64,000 nt of DNA from positions 54,878,746 through 54,942,745 of the forward strand of contig CM068385.1 of NCBI GenBank assembly GCA_034770075.1, written 5' to 3'. This stretch comes from Aralia elata. Lineage: Eukaryota > Streptophyta > Magnoliopsida > Apiales > Araliaceae. A program made the position numbers and the translations under genes. The notes below the pieces were generated by a model that was not told the DNA's origin, made no database searches, and saw nothing but the letters and a program-made list of their open reading frames with translations. Shown here one piece after another: positions 45,563 through 57,164 of the stretch; position 1 is the stretch's first letter; every line of letters begins with the position of its first letter.

Positions 45563-46372
45563 CTACGATGACATCCCACGGCGCACAGCTTTCTCGCGTT
45601 CTTGCTCTATAATACGAGTCACCATCCTTCGACCCATTATATCTGGATGACGATGAACTCGATCCTGAGCTCTATCTACTGTGGTGTGAAAAATATACTC
45701 CATCTCGTCAATCTTGGCCTTCTTTGGCCGCACTTCACATTCAACACGATCTGCGCGGTTAGCCTCCCTCAACCAAGCAGTTTCAGCTCTCGCCCGCTTA
45801 GCTGACTCCTCTTTCAACTCATCTCGCACAATTTCATTCCTGGCTATCAACTGTCCTCGTCGATACTCAGACTGTGCTAGCCTCTGCTCAGCCTCTGCAA
45901 GACGTGATGAAAGGTCTTCTATCTCAGCATCCTTCTACTCTAGAGCGGCTTGACGTTCCATAACCTGTTCTCCTAACTCCTCCTTTTCGCTCTCAACATG
46001 AACCAGCTTCCACTCCACGTCCCCAAGATGTATATCGAGCTCCTCAATCTCACCGTTCTTCTGCTGCAAGACAGCCTGTCGCTCAGCCAGCTACCTCTTT
46101 AGCTCCTACACTCTATCTTGCAACTCAATGTTGCGATCATACACCTGCTCATACATCTGAAAACCTAAGGAGGTTAGTGATATCTCCTCAGGGTCCTCCT
46201 CCTCCTCCTCAACTTCCTCCGGATCCTCCTCAGGATCAGTCTCAGGCTCGTACTCGGGACCTGCAACTGTGACCAATGGGGATGGCTCCTTCTGCACTAG
46301 CTGCTCCCGAACTACGTGAATATCTCGGGGCTCCTCCTCCCTAGCCTGGCTGGGTTCTCCTCTATCAGTCAT
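45563..46372 (-). pseudogene. B1 extra ORF1 (acidic coiled-coil protein)
   Basis: A 269-codon frame from ATG 46372 with in-frame stops near 46106, 46094 and 45940. N-terminus 'EEEPRDIHVVREQLVQKEPSP' nearly matches B2 ORF1 (60200). Then a Glu/Asp/Pro-rich tract (PETDPEEDPEEVEEEEEDPE), 'YEQVYDRNIELQDRV', a long Glu/Arg/Leu coiled coil, and a C-terminus with 'KIDEMEYIFHTTVDRAQDRV' and an Arg/Glu helix. The coiled coil is ~25 residues longer than in B2. The ATG follows GGTTGTCAG|G. Function unknown. Confidence 0.8.
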
Positions 46373-46384
46373 CCTGACAACCAA

Positions 46385-46595
46385 ATTTTAAGTTTTAATT
46401 ACTAATCGATAATACTCGCGAGCACATAAGTTTGTTATCAAATAAGCATATAGCACATAATCATTTTATTGTCTTTTATGAATTTCCATAATCCATTCTT
46501 TAGAACTCGATAAGAGTTTATCACCTCTATATTCTCTATCTCCTAAAAGGCTACTACCCTAAGGTTTTCCCCACCTAAAGGTTCATAACCTATCA
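46385..46595 (-). other. B1 leader
   Basis: 211 bp between PBS and ORF1; no gene. Confidence 0.6.
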
Positions 46596-46607
46596 GCTCT
46601 GATACCA
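46596..46607 (-). other. Primer-binding site of B1
   Basis: TGGTATCAGAGC on the minus strand, three bases from the LTR end; initiator Met-tRNA type. Confidence 0.9.
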
Positions 46608-46610
46608 ACC

Positions 46611-49443
46611 TGTGACAACCCCAAATCCGGGTACTTAATTCCCACTAATTTGGTGTTCACTATATCAATGATTCACAACTATTTACCCATAATAAGAACA
46701 ATTAAAATAAACTTAAAGAAATATCTTCCCTCAAATGGGGTTACATCACCAATCTCTAAAAGAAACAAATCCTAGGTAATCTAACCTTATTTACAATTGT
46801 GCGGAATAAAACATAATATTAAATAAGTCTTTGATACAAATAAACATCAAGTGGATAATAAATCTCTTGCTACTTTGGCATCTTGCCTTTGCCTTTACTC
46901 GTGGACGGTTCGTCCGACTTCTCTGTCTTCGCTGCAAAATTTAATACAAGAGTGAGCAAACAATTGCCCATAAGTGTGATAACAAAAACAATTGAATAAT
47001 CAATGAAGTAAATTTCAACTGAGGTATAATAGTTTTTTTGAATTCAATCAATAACTAGTCAAGATCTGAAAGCTCAATAGAAAGCTTAGCTCAATAACTG
47101 AATATAGATTCCGGATTAAAAGTGTATCTGAGGGTCACAAGACCTCGAACTATGTCCTAGGTTATCAAGTATTTCTACCGTAACCTTTAACAGTCTTATA
47201 GACTATGGACTATCCATCTCGTACTTAGGGGGATCAGCCATTTGTACAATGTATTGTGCACAAACATTTTAACGCTGTCGCGTAATTAATCCCCTATATT
47301 AGGGTTGTTCAGCTCAGTTTAGCATCAGAATCCGTACTAAAAGGAACTCGGTTCGGAACAAGATATTCTAAGTCTTTAGAACGCTCATCAACTAAGGACT
47401 AGCTGAATCAATTAGGGTTTTCTAGTCACTAAAGCAATTGATTCATCAATAACGTTTGTACAATAGAAATTCTACTCAAAGTTTGAATAACGATCAATGA
47501 TCGAACAATAAATGACTGGAATAAATGTAAGCACTTGACATAAATAACAACCTTGCTTGAATAATAATAAGCTAAGGTTTATAATCTTGCTCAATGGAAA
47601 TAAACTTGCTTTAAATGAAATAACAAGTTTAAGGTAGGAAAAACTTGCCTCGTGCGTAGATTACAGATTTAAATAATTTCACATTCCTTAATCGACCTAT
47701 ACATTTCGAGTATAAAATAGTAACAATAATTAGTTACAGAATAATATTCACATTAGGATTTATTCTTATTCCAATCATTTAATATATCAAATGTCGTTTG
47801 ATATTCATTAAATATTCGCTTACCACTCATTGTAGTATCTAATTTATCATTAAATACTTTAATCTAAGCTTTAATCACGTACACGAAACAAAAATAAAAA
47901 TATTTCAGTTACTGTTCCTCGCCGGGGCGGGACTTTACTGAACAAAACGCTCGCCGAGGCGAGACCTCACCGGGGCGGAAATTTACAGAACAAAAATCTC
48001 GTCGGGGCGAGACTTCGCCGGGGTGAAGAGTCATTTACATTTTCTCGCCGGGGCGAGAGACTCGGCAGTCGTCTTCCCCAGCTCGCGAACCAGTGAAAAC
48101 TTAGGCCAAATTCAGAATTCTACCATCCAATACACAAATTAAACATACCCAGACATCCAACATGCTAGAAAATCATTACCCAACATGTTTCTAACCAATC
48201 TAAGCATTATAAAACACATAATCAACCAATTAGAAACTCAAAATTCTCTGTTTATGCAAAATATTCATACTTTAGCCATTTTAATGAAATTAAACACTGT
48301 GACTTCATCTTTCAACCATTTTAATCCTTTCTACTTGCATTCTTTTCATTTTTCATCATATAATCATAATCAAAAATCAATTTTACCAATTAACAACCAA
48401 TTTAAGCATCAATTTTCATACATATATACAATTCATGAAATAAACTCTGTAAAAACTAAAAACTAAATTCAAAAACATGTTTTCATGAATTAACTCTTTA
48501 AACTAGTTTATATCCATCATATAATCATCTAATGCATGCTTTATATCAATTACAACAACTATAATCAAATAATTCATGTTTTGAACCAACAAGTTTTTAT
48601 ACAGAGAAACAAAATACAGTGAAGAACAAAATTTAGCAAGAGTTATACCTTCTATTGCTTAAAACTTGATTAACCTTCTTTGATTTTGGAATTCTCCTTT
48701 CCAATCTCCAAATTCTTCTTCTCAAATTCTCTCTTTTCTCTCAATTCTCAAAGCTCTGCTCACTCTCTCTCAATACTCTGTTCTTCTCTCTCTTTTTTAA
48801 CTGACGTGACTTTTTAAAAAAATATAAACTGATGGAATAAAGAATAAAAACTGATAATTTAATAAAATAATAACGTATACTGATATTAATCTATCAATTA
48901 CATAATTCAAAAAAACACATAAGGCTTGTTTGGCAAACTGATTTAAAAATAATCTATTATTCCAACTAAAGGTCATAAGACCTTGTTTGGTAAAACACAA
49001 TTAAAATAACTCATTATTTAATAAATCATCATAACATATAGTTCTAATTGTCACACATTTAATTTAATTGAACTTACTATTAAATAAATTCAATTAAACC
49101 TTACTAACTCAAATAATAATTTTATTTAATCAATAACAATATCACCAAATAAATTATATTATTCAAATAAATTCTTTATTCAAATAAATCAATTAATCAT
49201 CTAATTTAATTATTAAATTAAATTAGAATAAACACATCAAAACACATTTAAATATCATTTAACATAAATTCTTTCACCATAACTTATAAATTATTTATTT
49301 TACTCAATAAACAAATTAATAAAAATATTTATATAACTCAATAAATATTTTTATTTAATCACAAAAATCGCATTCGTTACATCCTTCCCTCCTTAAAAGG
49401 ATTCTGCTCCCAGAATCACAACACAATTAATTCGTCCGTTACA
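46611..49443 (-). repeat. 5' LTR of B1
   Basis: 2833 bp. It contains about six GC hairpin motifs (47918-48057), a donor-like AGAAG|GTATAA (minus, GT at 48648-48647), and the 62-bp extension (49382-49443). AATGC follows. Confidence 0.92.
47918..48057. repeat. GC hairpin cluster in B1 5' LTR
   Basis: About six CTCGCCGGGGCGAG variants; two more than in the other LTR of the same element, consistent with recombination between repeats. Confidence 0.88.
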
Positions 49444-50116
49444 AATGCAGCTTGCAATTGAACCCATCTTCTAAGCTCCTCAATAAAAATATCTTTCAAG
49501 CTTGACAATGCAGCTTGCAAGTGAACCTATCTTCTAAGCTCCTCAATGAAAATATCTTGTAAGTTCGACAATGCAGCTTGCAATTGAACCTATCTTCTAA
49601 GCACCTTAATGAAAATATCTTACAAGCTTGACAATGCAGCTTGTCACCGTAAGCACGACAAATCACTTTGTCATTCCCAATCACGACAAAACAACTTGTC
49701 AAAAATAATTTGTCGGGATGCTTCTCGGAGAAATCGTGGAAAGCACAACAAATCATTTGTCAATGTAAGCACGACTAAGCAGTTTGACAATTTTTTTTTA
49801 ATTGACCTAATTCATCGTTTACATAGTATAATCACAAAACACCTACTTCAAAATATCATTTCAATCTTTATTAAGCACATATGTTACAAAATTTGAATCT
49901 CATTAGGGCTTAAGGTTTTAAACTTCTCGATACCTAGTGTTAGGTTATACATTCTAATTCTAAACGTATACGATCACATTTATAAGCCTAATAAATATTT
50001 GGGGTATTACATTTCACCCCAACTTATAAGAATTTCATCCTCAAAATTAACTTTACAGTTAATTTTAGTCATTCAATATCATATTTATATGTTCTATAAA
50101 TATTCAGGATATTACA
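49444..50116 (-). mobile_element. Family-A LTR, minus copy, outer part
   Basis: Continues 35772-37913 after B1. It holds ~3.5 copies of the 63-bp minisatellite (49444-49660), the inner LTR start (GGGGTATTACA at ~50001-50011) and the 105-bp extension to GATATTACA at 50116. Confidence 0.88.
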
Positions 50117-50121
50117 AGAAT
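50117..50121. repeat. Right TSD (AGAAT) of the inverted LTR-A insertion
   Basis: Matches 1530-1534. Confidence 0.85.
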
Positions 50122-51078
50122 CAAGTCCAAAGTAGCATCAGACAAAGCACCACGTCTTGCTCGCCTAGCTCCTAGAGAAGAACTCACTCCTTGCGATGGA
50201 ACCGCACCTACGATCTGTCCAGCGGCAACAGCATCAAAAGGTTCATTATATCTAGCTCCGCTCAGGTTTGGAATGCTGCCTACGGGCTCCTTGAATTTGG
50301 CTATGGTATTGCTATCTAACACTGACTTTGGTTGCTCAAATATTTCATATGTCTGCCAAACAACTCCTGCGTTCTTACACAACCCACATATGAGAGATGG
50401 GTCTGGAAATCCGCCAGATGTACCATTTTGTAGTGTATGAAAGATGGAGCTATAGATGACCTTACCCACGTCAATACTTTTTCCAATTACAGTTGCATAC
50501 AGGAGGGCCACCTTAGCCTTGGTTACTTCTGAAACATGAGAGGAAGGCATTAATTTAGCACTAATAAAATAAAACCAAGCCTTACCGTATCGACTCAGTG
50601 CATTCCAAGGGAAAGAAACTATAGTGGCTACTCGAATTGTCCATTGTGTCCCAGGCTTGCATAAGCTTTGAATAACCGCATCCTAGTTTGGTCCATCCCG
50701 AATGAACTTCGTATAGTCATCCTTCTCAATGTTTGGTAGGCCATAGTATTCATTGATCGCCTAGCTATCAAAAGTAACTGCCTTGCCTCGAACCATGGCT
50801 ACTCTGTTCACCGCCTCAATCCCATTAACATAAAATTCTGTTACAACTGCTACTACAACGGCTTCGGGTTGAGATACCAATATTCCCTAGCCACGCTCCT
50901 GAATTATTTGCCGGATTTCAATTCCATTGCTCTCTAGTGGCACCAAGCCACGTTTCGGAATTAATTTTTTGTTAACCAACGAGGCATGGAAGCGCTCCGA
51001 GGCCTCTTCATTGACGAATTTTGAATGGTCATATGTGGAAGAGGAAGCCTGAGAGGTACGTTTATGTTTGGGTGCCAT
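50122..51078 (-). pseudogene. Athila-2 post-pol ('env-like') ORF, N-terminal part
   Basis: From ATG 51078 (Met-Ala-Pro-Lys-His-Lys-Arg) it reads 'LIPKRGLVPLESNGIEI', then stops near 50886 and elsewhere, then an open stretch from 50550 with 'SHVSEVTKAKVALLYATV' and 'GGFPDPSLICGLCKNAGV'. Both parts match Athila-1 17024-17518 and 17558-17800. It runs into the LTR-A insertion at 50116 and continues at 1529. Basic start, no signal peptide, no membrane helix. Confidence 0.75.
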
Positions 51079-52019
51079 TGGAAAGCTTGATTATGCTTGA
51101 AAACCCAAATAGTGATGAAAGATTTGGTTTGGGCAATTTATCAACCACTTAGTGTGCGCCCAATTTTTGAATATGTGTACTCCCTCAAATCGTTGTTTCA
51201 AACACCACAAAGAATCACAACTAGTATAATTCGATCAAAAGAATGAAGAAAAGTAATTGCATGCATGCATTTGAAGAAGATGAAAAGAACTTGTGAATGT
51301 GAGGTTCTAACTTCTTCTTCTCCTATAAATACTTGAACCCTCCTTGCAGAGATAGTATTAGGGTTAAGTTGTTGAATTTTTATGGAATTGAATCTCTATT
51401 TATGGTAGTAATTGATTTGGTTGGGTAAATATGGAATGTGGGTGGTTTTTGGGGAAGTTTGTGTTTGAATGGGAGAGTGAGTGGCAAGAGACGGGGGGAT
51501 GAAGAGGAAAAATGCGTGCCTGATGTCGCACGGGGTCTGCTGATATGTGCTCGACGGTCGCGACTCTTGATATGTGCACCACGGCTCCTGAATTAGCATC
51601 GCAGCCTTTGAGTTTGCGCGTCGCGGCTCCTAATCTTTGGTTGGTTTTTTAATTTTGTGCTGAAAGGTTAAGCACCGCGACTTTTGAAACTGGGTGTCGC
51701 AGCCCTTGAGGCATGCCGCGACTCTTAATGTTATGCGTCGTGGCCCCAAATCTCTGATGGTGCTCGACTAAAAGCTTGCTAAACTAAAATTTTCCTTTTC
51801 TCAAGCCATTCCAATGCATGCTTCCCATAATGAATTAATTCTGATCTTCATCTTGCATCCCTTGAATTAATTTGTCAATAAAGCTCAACTCAGTCAATTA
51901 ATTATTTAAAAATTAATCAAAAACAAATAAACTAAATGAATTCAGATCTAAATTATTATTATTATTTTTTTAAATAAACCATGGGTTGCCTCCCATTATC
52001 GCTTGTTTTTAAGTCGTCA
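51079..52019 (-). other. Athila-2 pol to post-pol ORF spacer
   Basis: No gene. GTCGCGGCTCC-type repeats (at least eight degenerate copies, ~51530-51765) sit where Athila-1 has its GC palindromes. The box TGGGAGGCAACCCA lies at 51982-51995 (minus). An AT repeat (ATT)n is at ~51953. Confidence 0.7.
51530..51765 (-). repeat. GC-rich degenerate repeat in Athila-2 spacer
   Basis: Variants of CGTCGCGGCTCCTGA-like phrases (plus-strand view) about 20-45 bp apart. Confidence 0.7.
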
Positions 52020-54355
52020 GCCTGACTTCTTCTTTTTTCAATCACTTGGGCTTGTCGACATGATCGAGAATGCTATTGGTTGCGCATCCCATATCATGCT
52101 CTCCTTGCCCAATCTTGGCTATGTCCTCTTGCTTTTCATTTCCTTTTTCTTCTTCGCTATAATCTTCTTCCCAGATCTCATCTTGTAAAATCTCTTGTGT
52201 CACATAACATTCCTCCACCTCATTGGCATTTTCATGGAATCTATCACACTGAATGTGATTTCTTGGTCATTAACCCTCAATGTGAGCTCTCCGTTCTTAA
52301 CATCAATCAAGGTGCATCTGGTGGCTAGAAATGGTCATCCCAGAATTAATGGAATCTTCTAATCTTCATAATAATCGAGAATAACAAAATCCACTAGGAA
52401 AATAAATGCATCAACCATCACTAACACATCCTCGATAATCCCTTTTGGACGTGTGATTGATCTATCTGGCAGTTGTATAGTCATTTTCGTCGGTTTTATT
52501 CCTTTCATCCCGAGTCTCTCATAGATTGACAAAGGCATGAAATTAATGCTTGCGCCAAGATCATATAGAGCTTTTCCCACAAATTGCTTTCCAATGGTAC
52601 ACGGGACTGTGAAACTCCCTGGATCTTGCATTTTAGTTAGTAACTTCTGCTGAATAACTGCACTGCACTCCTCTGTTAAGGCTACCATTTCACAATCTCC
52701 CATCCTTCTTTTCTTTGAGAGAATTTCCTTTAAAAACTTGACATAACTCGACATCTACTCTAATGCCTCTGCGAAGGTGATATTGATCTGCAATTTCTTC
52801 AAAACTTCCAAGAATTTTGAAACTTGACTGTCCAACTTCTGATTCTTTAACCGTTGTGGATATGGTGCGACGGAATTCTCTGCTCCTTGCTTACTCTTGC
52901 ACTGATTCAATCCCAATTCTTCATTTTTCTTTGCTTCACTCCTGTTCATGTCATTGTCAATTCCATCTTCTTTATAAGTGTCAATCTTTCTTGCTGGTGT
53001 GGTATCCTCTTTCGTCAAACTCTTCCCACTTCTCAAATTAATAGCTTTACACTGCTCGTGATTTTCTCTTCTCGGGTTGACTTCAGTATCACTCAGTAAC
53101 GCACCATGTGGATGGCTATTCACTGCACTTGCTAGTTGGCCCATCTGAATTTCCAAATTTCGAAGTGAACTTTCTAAATTATTCATCCTCGTGTTATTCA
53201 CCACGATGTACTTTGTGAGTATTTCTTCTATGCTAGCCTTCCTTTTTGGTTGGGGATTTGCATGACCTTGGAATCCTGGGGGATGGAACTATCTTGAGGC
53301 TGATGATTGATTCTGATTGTTGCACGAAGAAAAGTTTGGACGATTTCTCCACCCCGGATTGTAGGTGTTAGAATACGCACCCTGCTTGTTTCCTATAAAA
53401 TTCACTGATTCAGTACTGATTGCACACTGATTTGTATGACGATTCCCAACACATAATTCACAGAATGTAGCTATCTGTTGCACTGTCTGTGTTCCCAATG
53501 CATCAGCCTTTTTTTGACAAATTTAGCATTTGTGCAGCCAGAGCTGTCACTACATCTACCTCAATTTTTCCTCCAATCCTTGGCTCAGTCATTCGTGCAG
53601 TTGCCCACTGATAATTGTTTGCAGCCATTGTCTCCAATAATTCATAGGCTTCTTCAAAACTCTTATCCATTAAAGCTCCTCGGCAGCTGCATCAATACAA
53701 GTGTGTGTTATATTAAATAACCCATTATAAAAAGTTTGTACTTACAACCACTTCGGAAGTCCATGATGTGGACATCTTCTTATCATTTCCTTGAATCATT
53801 CTCACGCTTCATATAATGATTCAGAATCCAATTATGCGAAAGATGTAATCTCATTTCTCATCTTTGCTATTTTTGCTGGGGGAAAGAATTTAGCTAAAAA
53901 TTTCGAGCTAAATCATCCCAAGTGGTGATTGACCCTGCTGGTAACAAATGTAACCAACTCTTTGCCTTATCACGAAGTATGAAAGGAAAGAGCCTAAGTC
54001 TCACTGCGTTGTCAGTCACATCCTTGTATTTGAATGTATCGCATATCTCCAAGAAACTTACAAGGTGATCGTTCAGATCATCATTTGGCATGCCCCCAAA
54101 TTGAATTGAATTTTGCACCATCTAAATCGTTCCAGGTTTGATTTCAAAGATATTAGCCTAAATTGCTGGCCTCCTAATGTTTGAATAAATTTCAGTAACT
54201 TGCGGCATTGCATAGTCCTTAAGTGATTTTGATGCCTATTCCGCAGCCATAACTTGTTGAAGTGTTTCTTTGCAAAACTGTCGTATTCTTCGAAGCCTTC
54301 TATCAATCTCGTCCTCAAACAGCAGTAATTCTTTCTCCTTTGACCTAGTTTGCAT
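52020..54355 (-). pseudogene. gag: Athila-2 Gag and protease; RT, RNase H and integrase deleted
   Basis: Gag starts at 54355 (Met-Gln-Thr-Arg-Ser) and is broken into frames: the core with 'MVQNSIQFGG' and 'RLFPFILRDKAKSWLHLLPAG' (54121-53894), a zinc-knuckle variant Cys-Glu-Leu-Cys-x3-His (~53460), and the C-terminal part (53204-52755). Protease is at 52754-52215 with Asp-Leu-Gly-Ala-Ser near 52560, an in-frame stop at 52359 and another soon after. Coding then passes within ~200 bp to the post-pol box at 51982, so about 2.3 kb of RT to integrase is absent compared with Athila-1. This copy could not move by itself. Confidence 0.82.
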
Positions 54356-54462
54356 ACAAAGCTACCTGCGAATAGAGACCAAATTTATAAATCCGTAACA
54401 AAATCTAAATTAAAACTAAATGATGAAAATTAATAAAAAGAAAAATTTAAGCTATCAATTGC

Positions 54463-54480
54463 TCCCCGACAATGGCGCCA
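54463..54480 (-). other. Primer-binding site of Athila-2
   Basis: TGGCGCCATTGTCGGGGA on the minus strand, next to the LTR end. Confidence 0.8.
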
Positions 54481-54486
54481 AATACT

Positions 54487-55439
54487 TGATGGACTAAATT
54501 TATTCTAGTAATTTACGTGCAAGTATGCATGGCCAATCAAGTAATAAAGTGAAAGTAGAGTTGTCGATCCGACGAGGAGCGAATTATAACCTAACTAATT
54601 CTAAGCATTAATTATTCATCAATTAATTTAATCTAGATAATTTCAATAATAACTGAGTGAATTAACTAAATAATCAACTATTGAAATATTAAATCAAATA
54701 AGAAAGAGGTTAAAAAATCAATTTCCCCCGATAATTCATTTAAGTAATACAATTATTCTTCTATTCAATTGATTGGTTAGAATTGTCAACGGAAAATCAC
54801 TGATAATTATTATAATCACCTTTCAAATAATTGTAAAACATACCTATTACTATTAATTCCCCTATATTTATATGAGAAATAATAATAACAGATTCATTAA
54901 GATTTATTTTCCAAAAGTTGCTTGAGGTATTCAGGTATATTTCTATACCGTCCACAAAATCAGCATTCAATCAGTAACCCCTATTACCGAAGAAATTACT
55001 AATCACAAGTTATTATAACCAGATCTCAACCTAGATTCCATTGTCAAATGTCATCTAAGTCTATCTAATAATAATTGTTGATCAAGCAATTATACAATTA
55101 AAACAAGTTATAATAAATAATTCAATCAATATCAATTTAAATAGAAGAACTAATAAGTATTAAATAAAATGATCATCAGGTTCCATTGAATCCTTAACTA
55201 AAAGAATTAGTTCATAATAAAAATAAAGAATATCAATGATTTATTAGAACTCATTCAGGATTACAAATGAAGAAATAAAGGAGAAGAAATTAACTCTGTC
55301 GAATTCGATCTTCCTCGTAATCTCTAAGTCTCCTTTGGAATACACTCTGATGAAACCCTTATTTTTCTATGAACTCTCCCTCCTTACTTTTCTGTCTCTC
55401 CAATGAATCATAATTAAACCCTACTTATTAGTCTATTAC
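54487..55439 (-). mobile_element. 5' LTR of Athila-2, truncated
   Basis: On the minus strand it ends GTCCATCA six bases before the PBS and carries the Athila LTR-end signature (CAACTCTACTTTC, ATTACTTGATTGGCCATGCA). Its 5' part is cut off by LTR F at 55440; ~950 bp remain. Confidence 0.75.
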
Positions 55440-57164
55440 TGTGACGCCCCCAAATCCGGGTCACTTGAGCCACGGACCTGGTTCATCGCTATCTAATACA
55501 AGCATGATACAATCGATAACTTATAGCGGAATAAAGGAATATTTACATTGATATAACATAAATAATCCTGCCCCAAGTATCGAAACTAAGACTACTGCAA
55601 AACATAACATAATACATAAGGGTAAATATGTCTTAATACACAACGTCAATTAATAAGTTTTAATACAAACGGTAATTCTAGGACAATAAAATACAACTAA
55701 TCAGTAGCTTTTCCCTTTCCCTTATATTTTCCTTAGCTCTCGCCATGTGCCGCACCAACTGAAATGTTTCAAAGAAAGCAAGGGTGAGCAATAAATTTGC
55801 CCCGCAAGTATAATAGCAGTGAATAATCACGTGAATGTCTTTATAGCTCACAGGAGTAAAAATTTACCAACTCAAGGAAATAAACAACTTCTTTTATCAC
55901 CATTATAGTAGTTGCTATGAATCGAAGGATTTCTGAAGTATCCAAGGATTTCAAAGTTTCCCAAAGAAAGGGACTAATCAATACTGAGTGAGCACCAAGG
56001 CACCGAACTCTATCTAGAATTACTGAAAATTCATCCGATAATCCACAAAACTGGTACAATAGGTGATCAGCCTAAGGTACTTGGCGTTATCCATAAGCCT
56101 TACATTTTCCATTTACGCGCGTGTGGATTCCCCGACGTTTATACAATTTCCCCTGCTATGAGGGTTGTTCTTCTCAGCTTTACATGAGAGTCCGAACCAA
56201 AACAATTTGATCAGATAGTTTTACTTAACAACAATAATAGTTGGAGGACTTAACCTCACTTTAATAAATAAATCAATAAGTGTCTAGTTGGAACAATTAG
56301 CTTTGACATAATTTTCAAACAGTTTATGGAATAAAGAAATTTAAGGTTCAACAACGTGCATAGTAGCATCAAAAATATCTTGAATGAATAACAATTCATA
56401 ATATTTGGAATCACATAATATATAACATTGCATGAAATGGGCTTTCATTGCAATACTTGAATAAAAGTATGAATACTAGCACACTAATTGCTAAATTGAT
56501 AAGTAACTTGAACGAAGTCAAGAAACTCAATAAGCTTGCTCAATAAATAATATTTGCTGGAATATAATTTTGAGTAGGGTAAGTAAGCTTGCACAATAAT
56601 AACTTGAATAAGATAGGAGACTTGCTCGATAGATCAATGAGTTAAGGAAAACTCGCACGATTAAATAATGGTAAAGTAAGGAACTTGCGTTGCGCGTGCA
56701 TTAAAATCTTGACGTTAATCGTCCTTCAAAAATAATACCCTATAGTTCATTAAAATTGTCATAAAGATTAGTCACGTAAGGACTACAATCATCACATCAT
56801 CAAAATATATTGATTGCCACTACGACTACTCAGTTGGAGGTCTCGCTCCCACGTGAGCGAGCGGCTGCCCAGCTCGCCGGTGAGCTGGTGGGGGTGTAAG
56901 GGGGCAGCGCCCCCAGAAACCAAACAGAAATTGCAATTCGGTTAATGATTTCCGCTTTATAAATTAACCAAGTCTTTAACGATTAATAGGAAACGTGCCC
57001 TGTGAATAGTGATTTTACGAATTTTCGTAAAATTGATTTATTCACTCCAACGATACAACAACACATAAAATTTAACATATGCACATTTTCTAGGCTGCAA
57101 CACAACTCTAAGCACGTAACACAGATAAATATAAATAAAAATAAAAATTCATTTTATTCATACA
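55440..57164 (-). mobile_element. LTR F, Tekay-like, partial
   Basis: Starts TGTGACGCCCCCAAATCCGG (the inverted form of the D-type LTR end) and shows the same block order as D, B1 and B2 LTRs (e.g. GGCTGATCACC, minus, near 56066). It is cut by the B2 LTR start at 57165; the rest probably lies beyond the window on the far side of B2. It contains three GC hairpins (56842-56914). No gene. Confidence 0.72.
56842..56914. repeat. Three consecutive GC hairpins in LTR F
   Basis: CTCGCTC-CCACGT-GAGCGAG (56842-56861) and CCAGCTC-GCCGGT-GAGCTGG (56869-56888) have the same 7-6-7 geometry; GGGGGC-AGC-GCCCCC is at 56900-56914. Confidence 0.9.

Larger units (their letters stand above)
37914..49443 (-). mobile_element. 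Element B1: complete but decayed Tekay-like chromovirus
   Basis: An 11.53-kb element on the minus strand. 5' LTR 46611-49443, PBS 46596-46607, ORF1 46372-45563, gag 45272-44301, pol 44300-40776 ending in a chromodomain, polypurine tract AAGGAGGGGAGAA (40728-40740, minus), 3' LTR 37914-40727. TSD AATGC at 37909-37913 and 49444-49448. The LTRs appear ~1% diverged by eye apart from repeat-copy differences. Confidence 0.93.
1535..50116. mobile_element. Composite insertion: inverted pair of family-A LTRs with nested insertions
   Basis: Both outer ends are the same sequence in opposite orientation (TGTAATATCYTGAATATTTA inward from each end). The plus LTR ends at 32748 (GGCGTGACA), the minus LTR begins at 35772 (TGTCACACC). 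Subtracting the nested solo LTR leaves about 160 bp between them. Thus the original insertion was LTR - short spacer - inverted LTR, about 5.8 kb, with a 5-bp TSD. It was then filled by element D and its passengers, a solo LTR (30464-32262), a solo LTR (32810-35665) and element B1 (37914-49443). Confidence 0.8.

Noticed and set aside
52003..52328. Plus-strand hydrophobic ORFs resembling membrane proteins
   Set aside because: Antisense of the Athila-2 protease to post-pol region; hydrophobicity follows from T-rich antisense codons.
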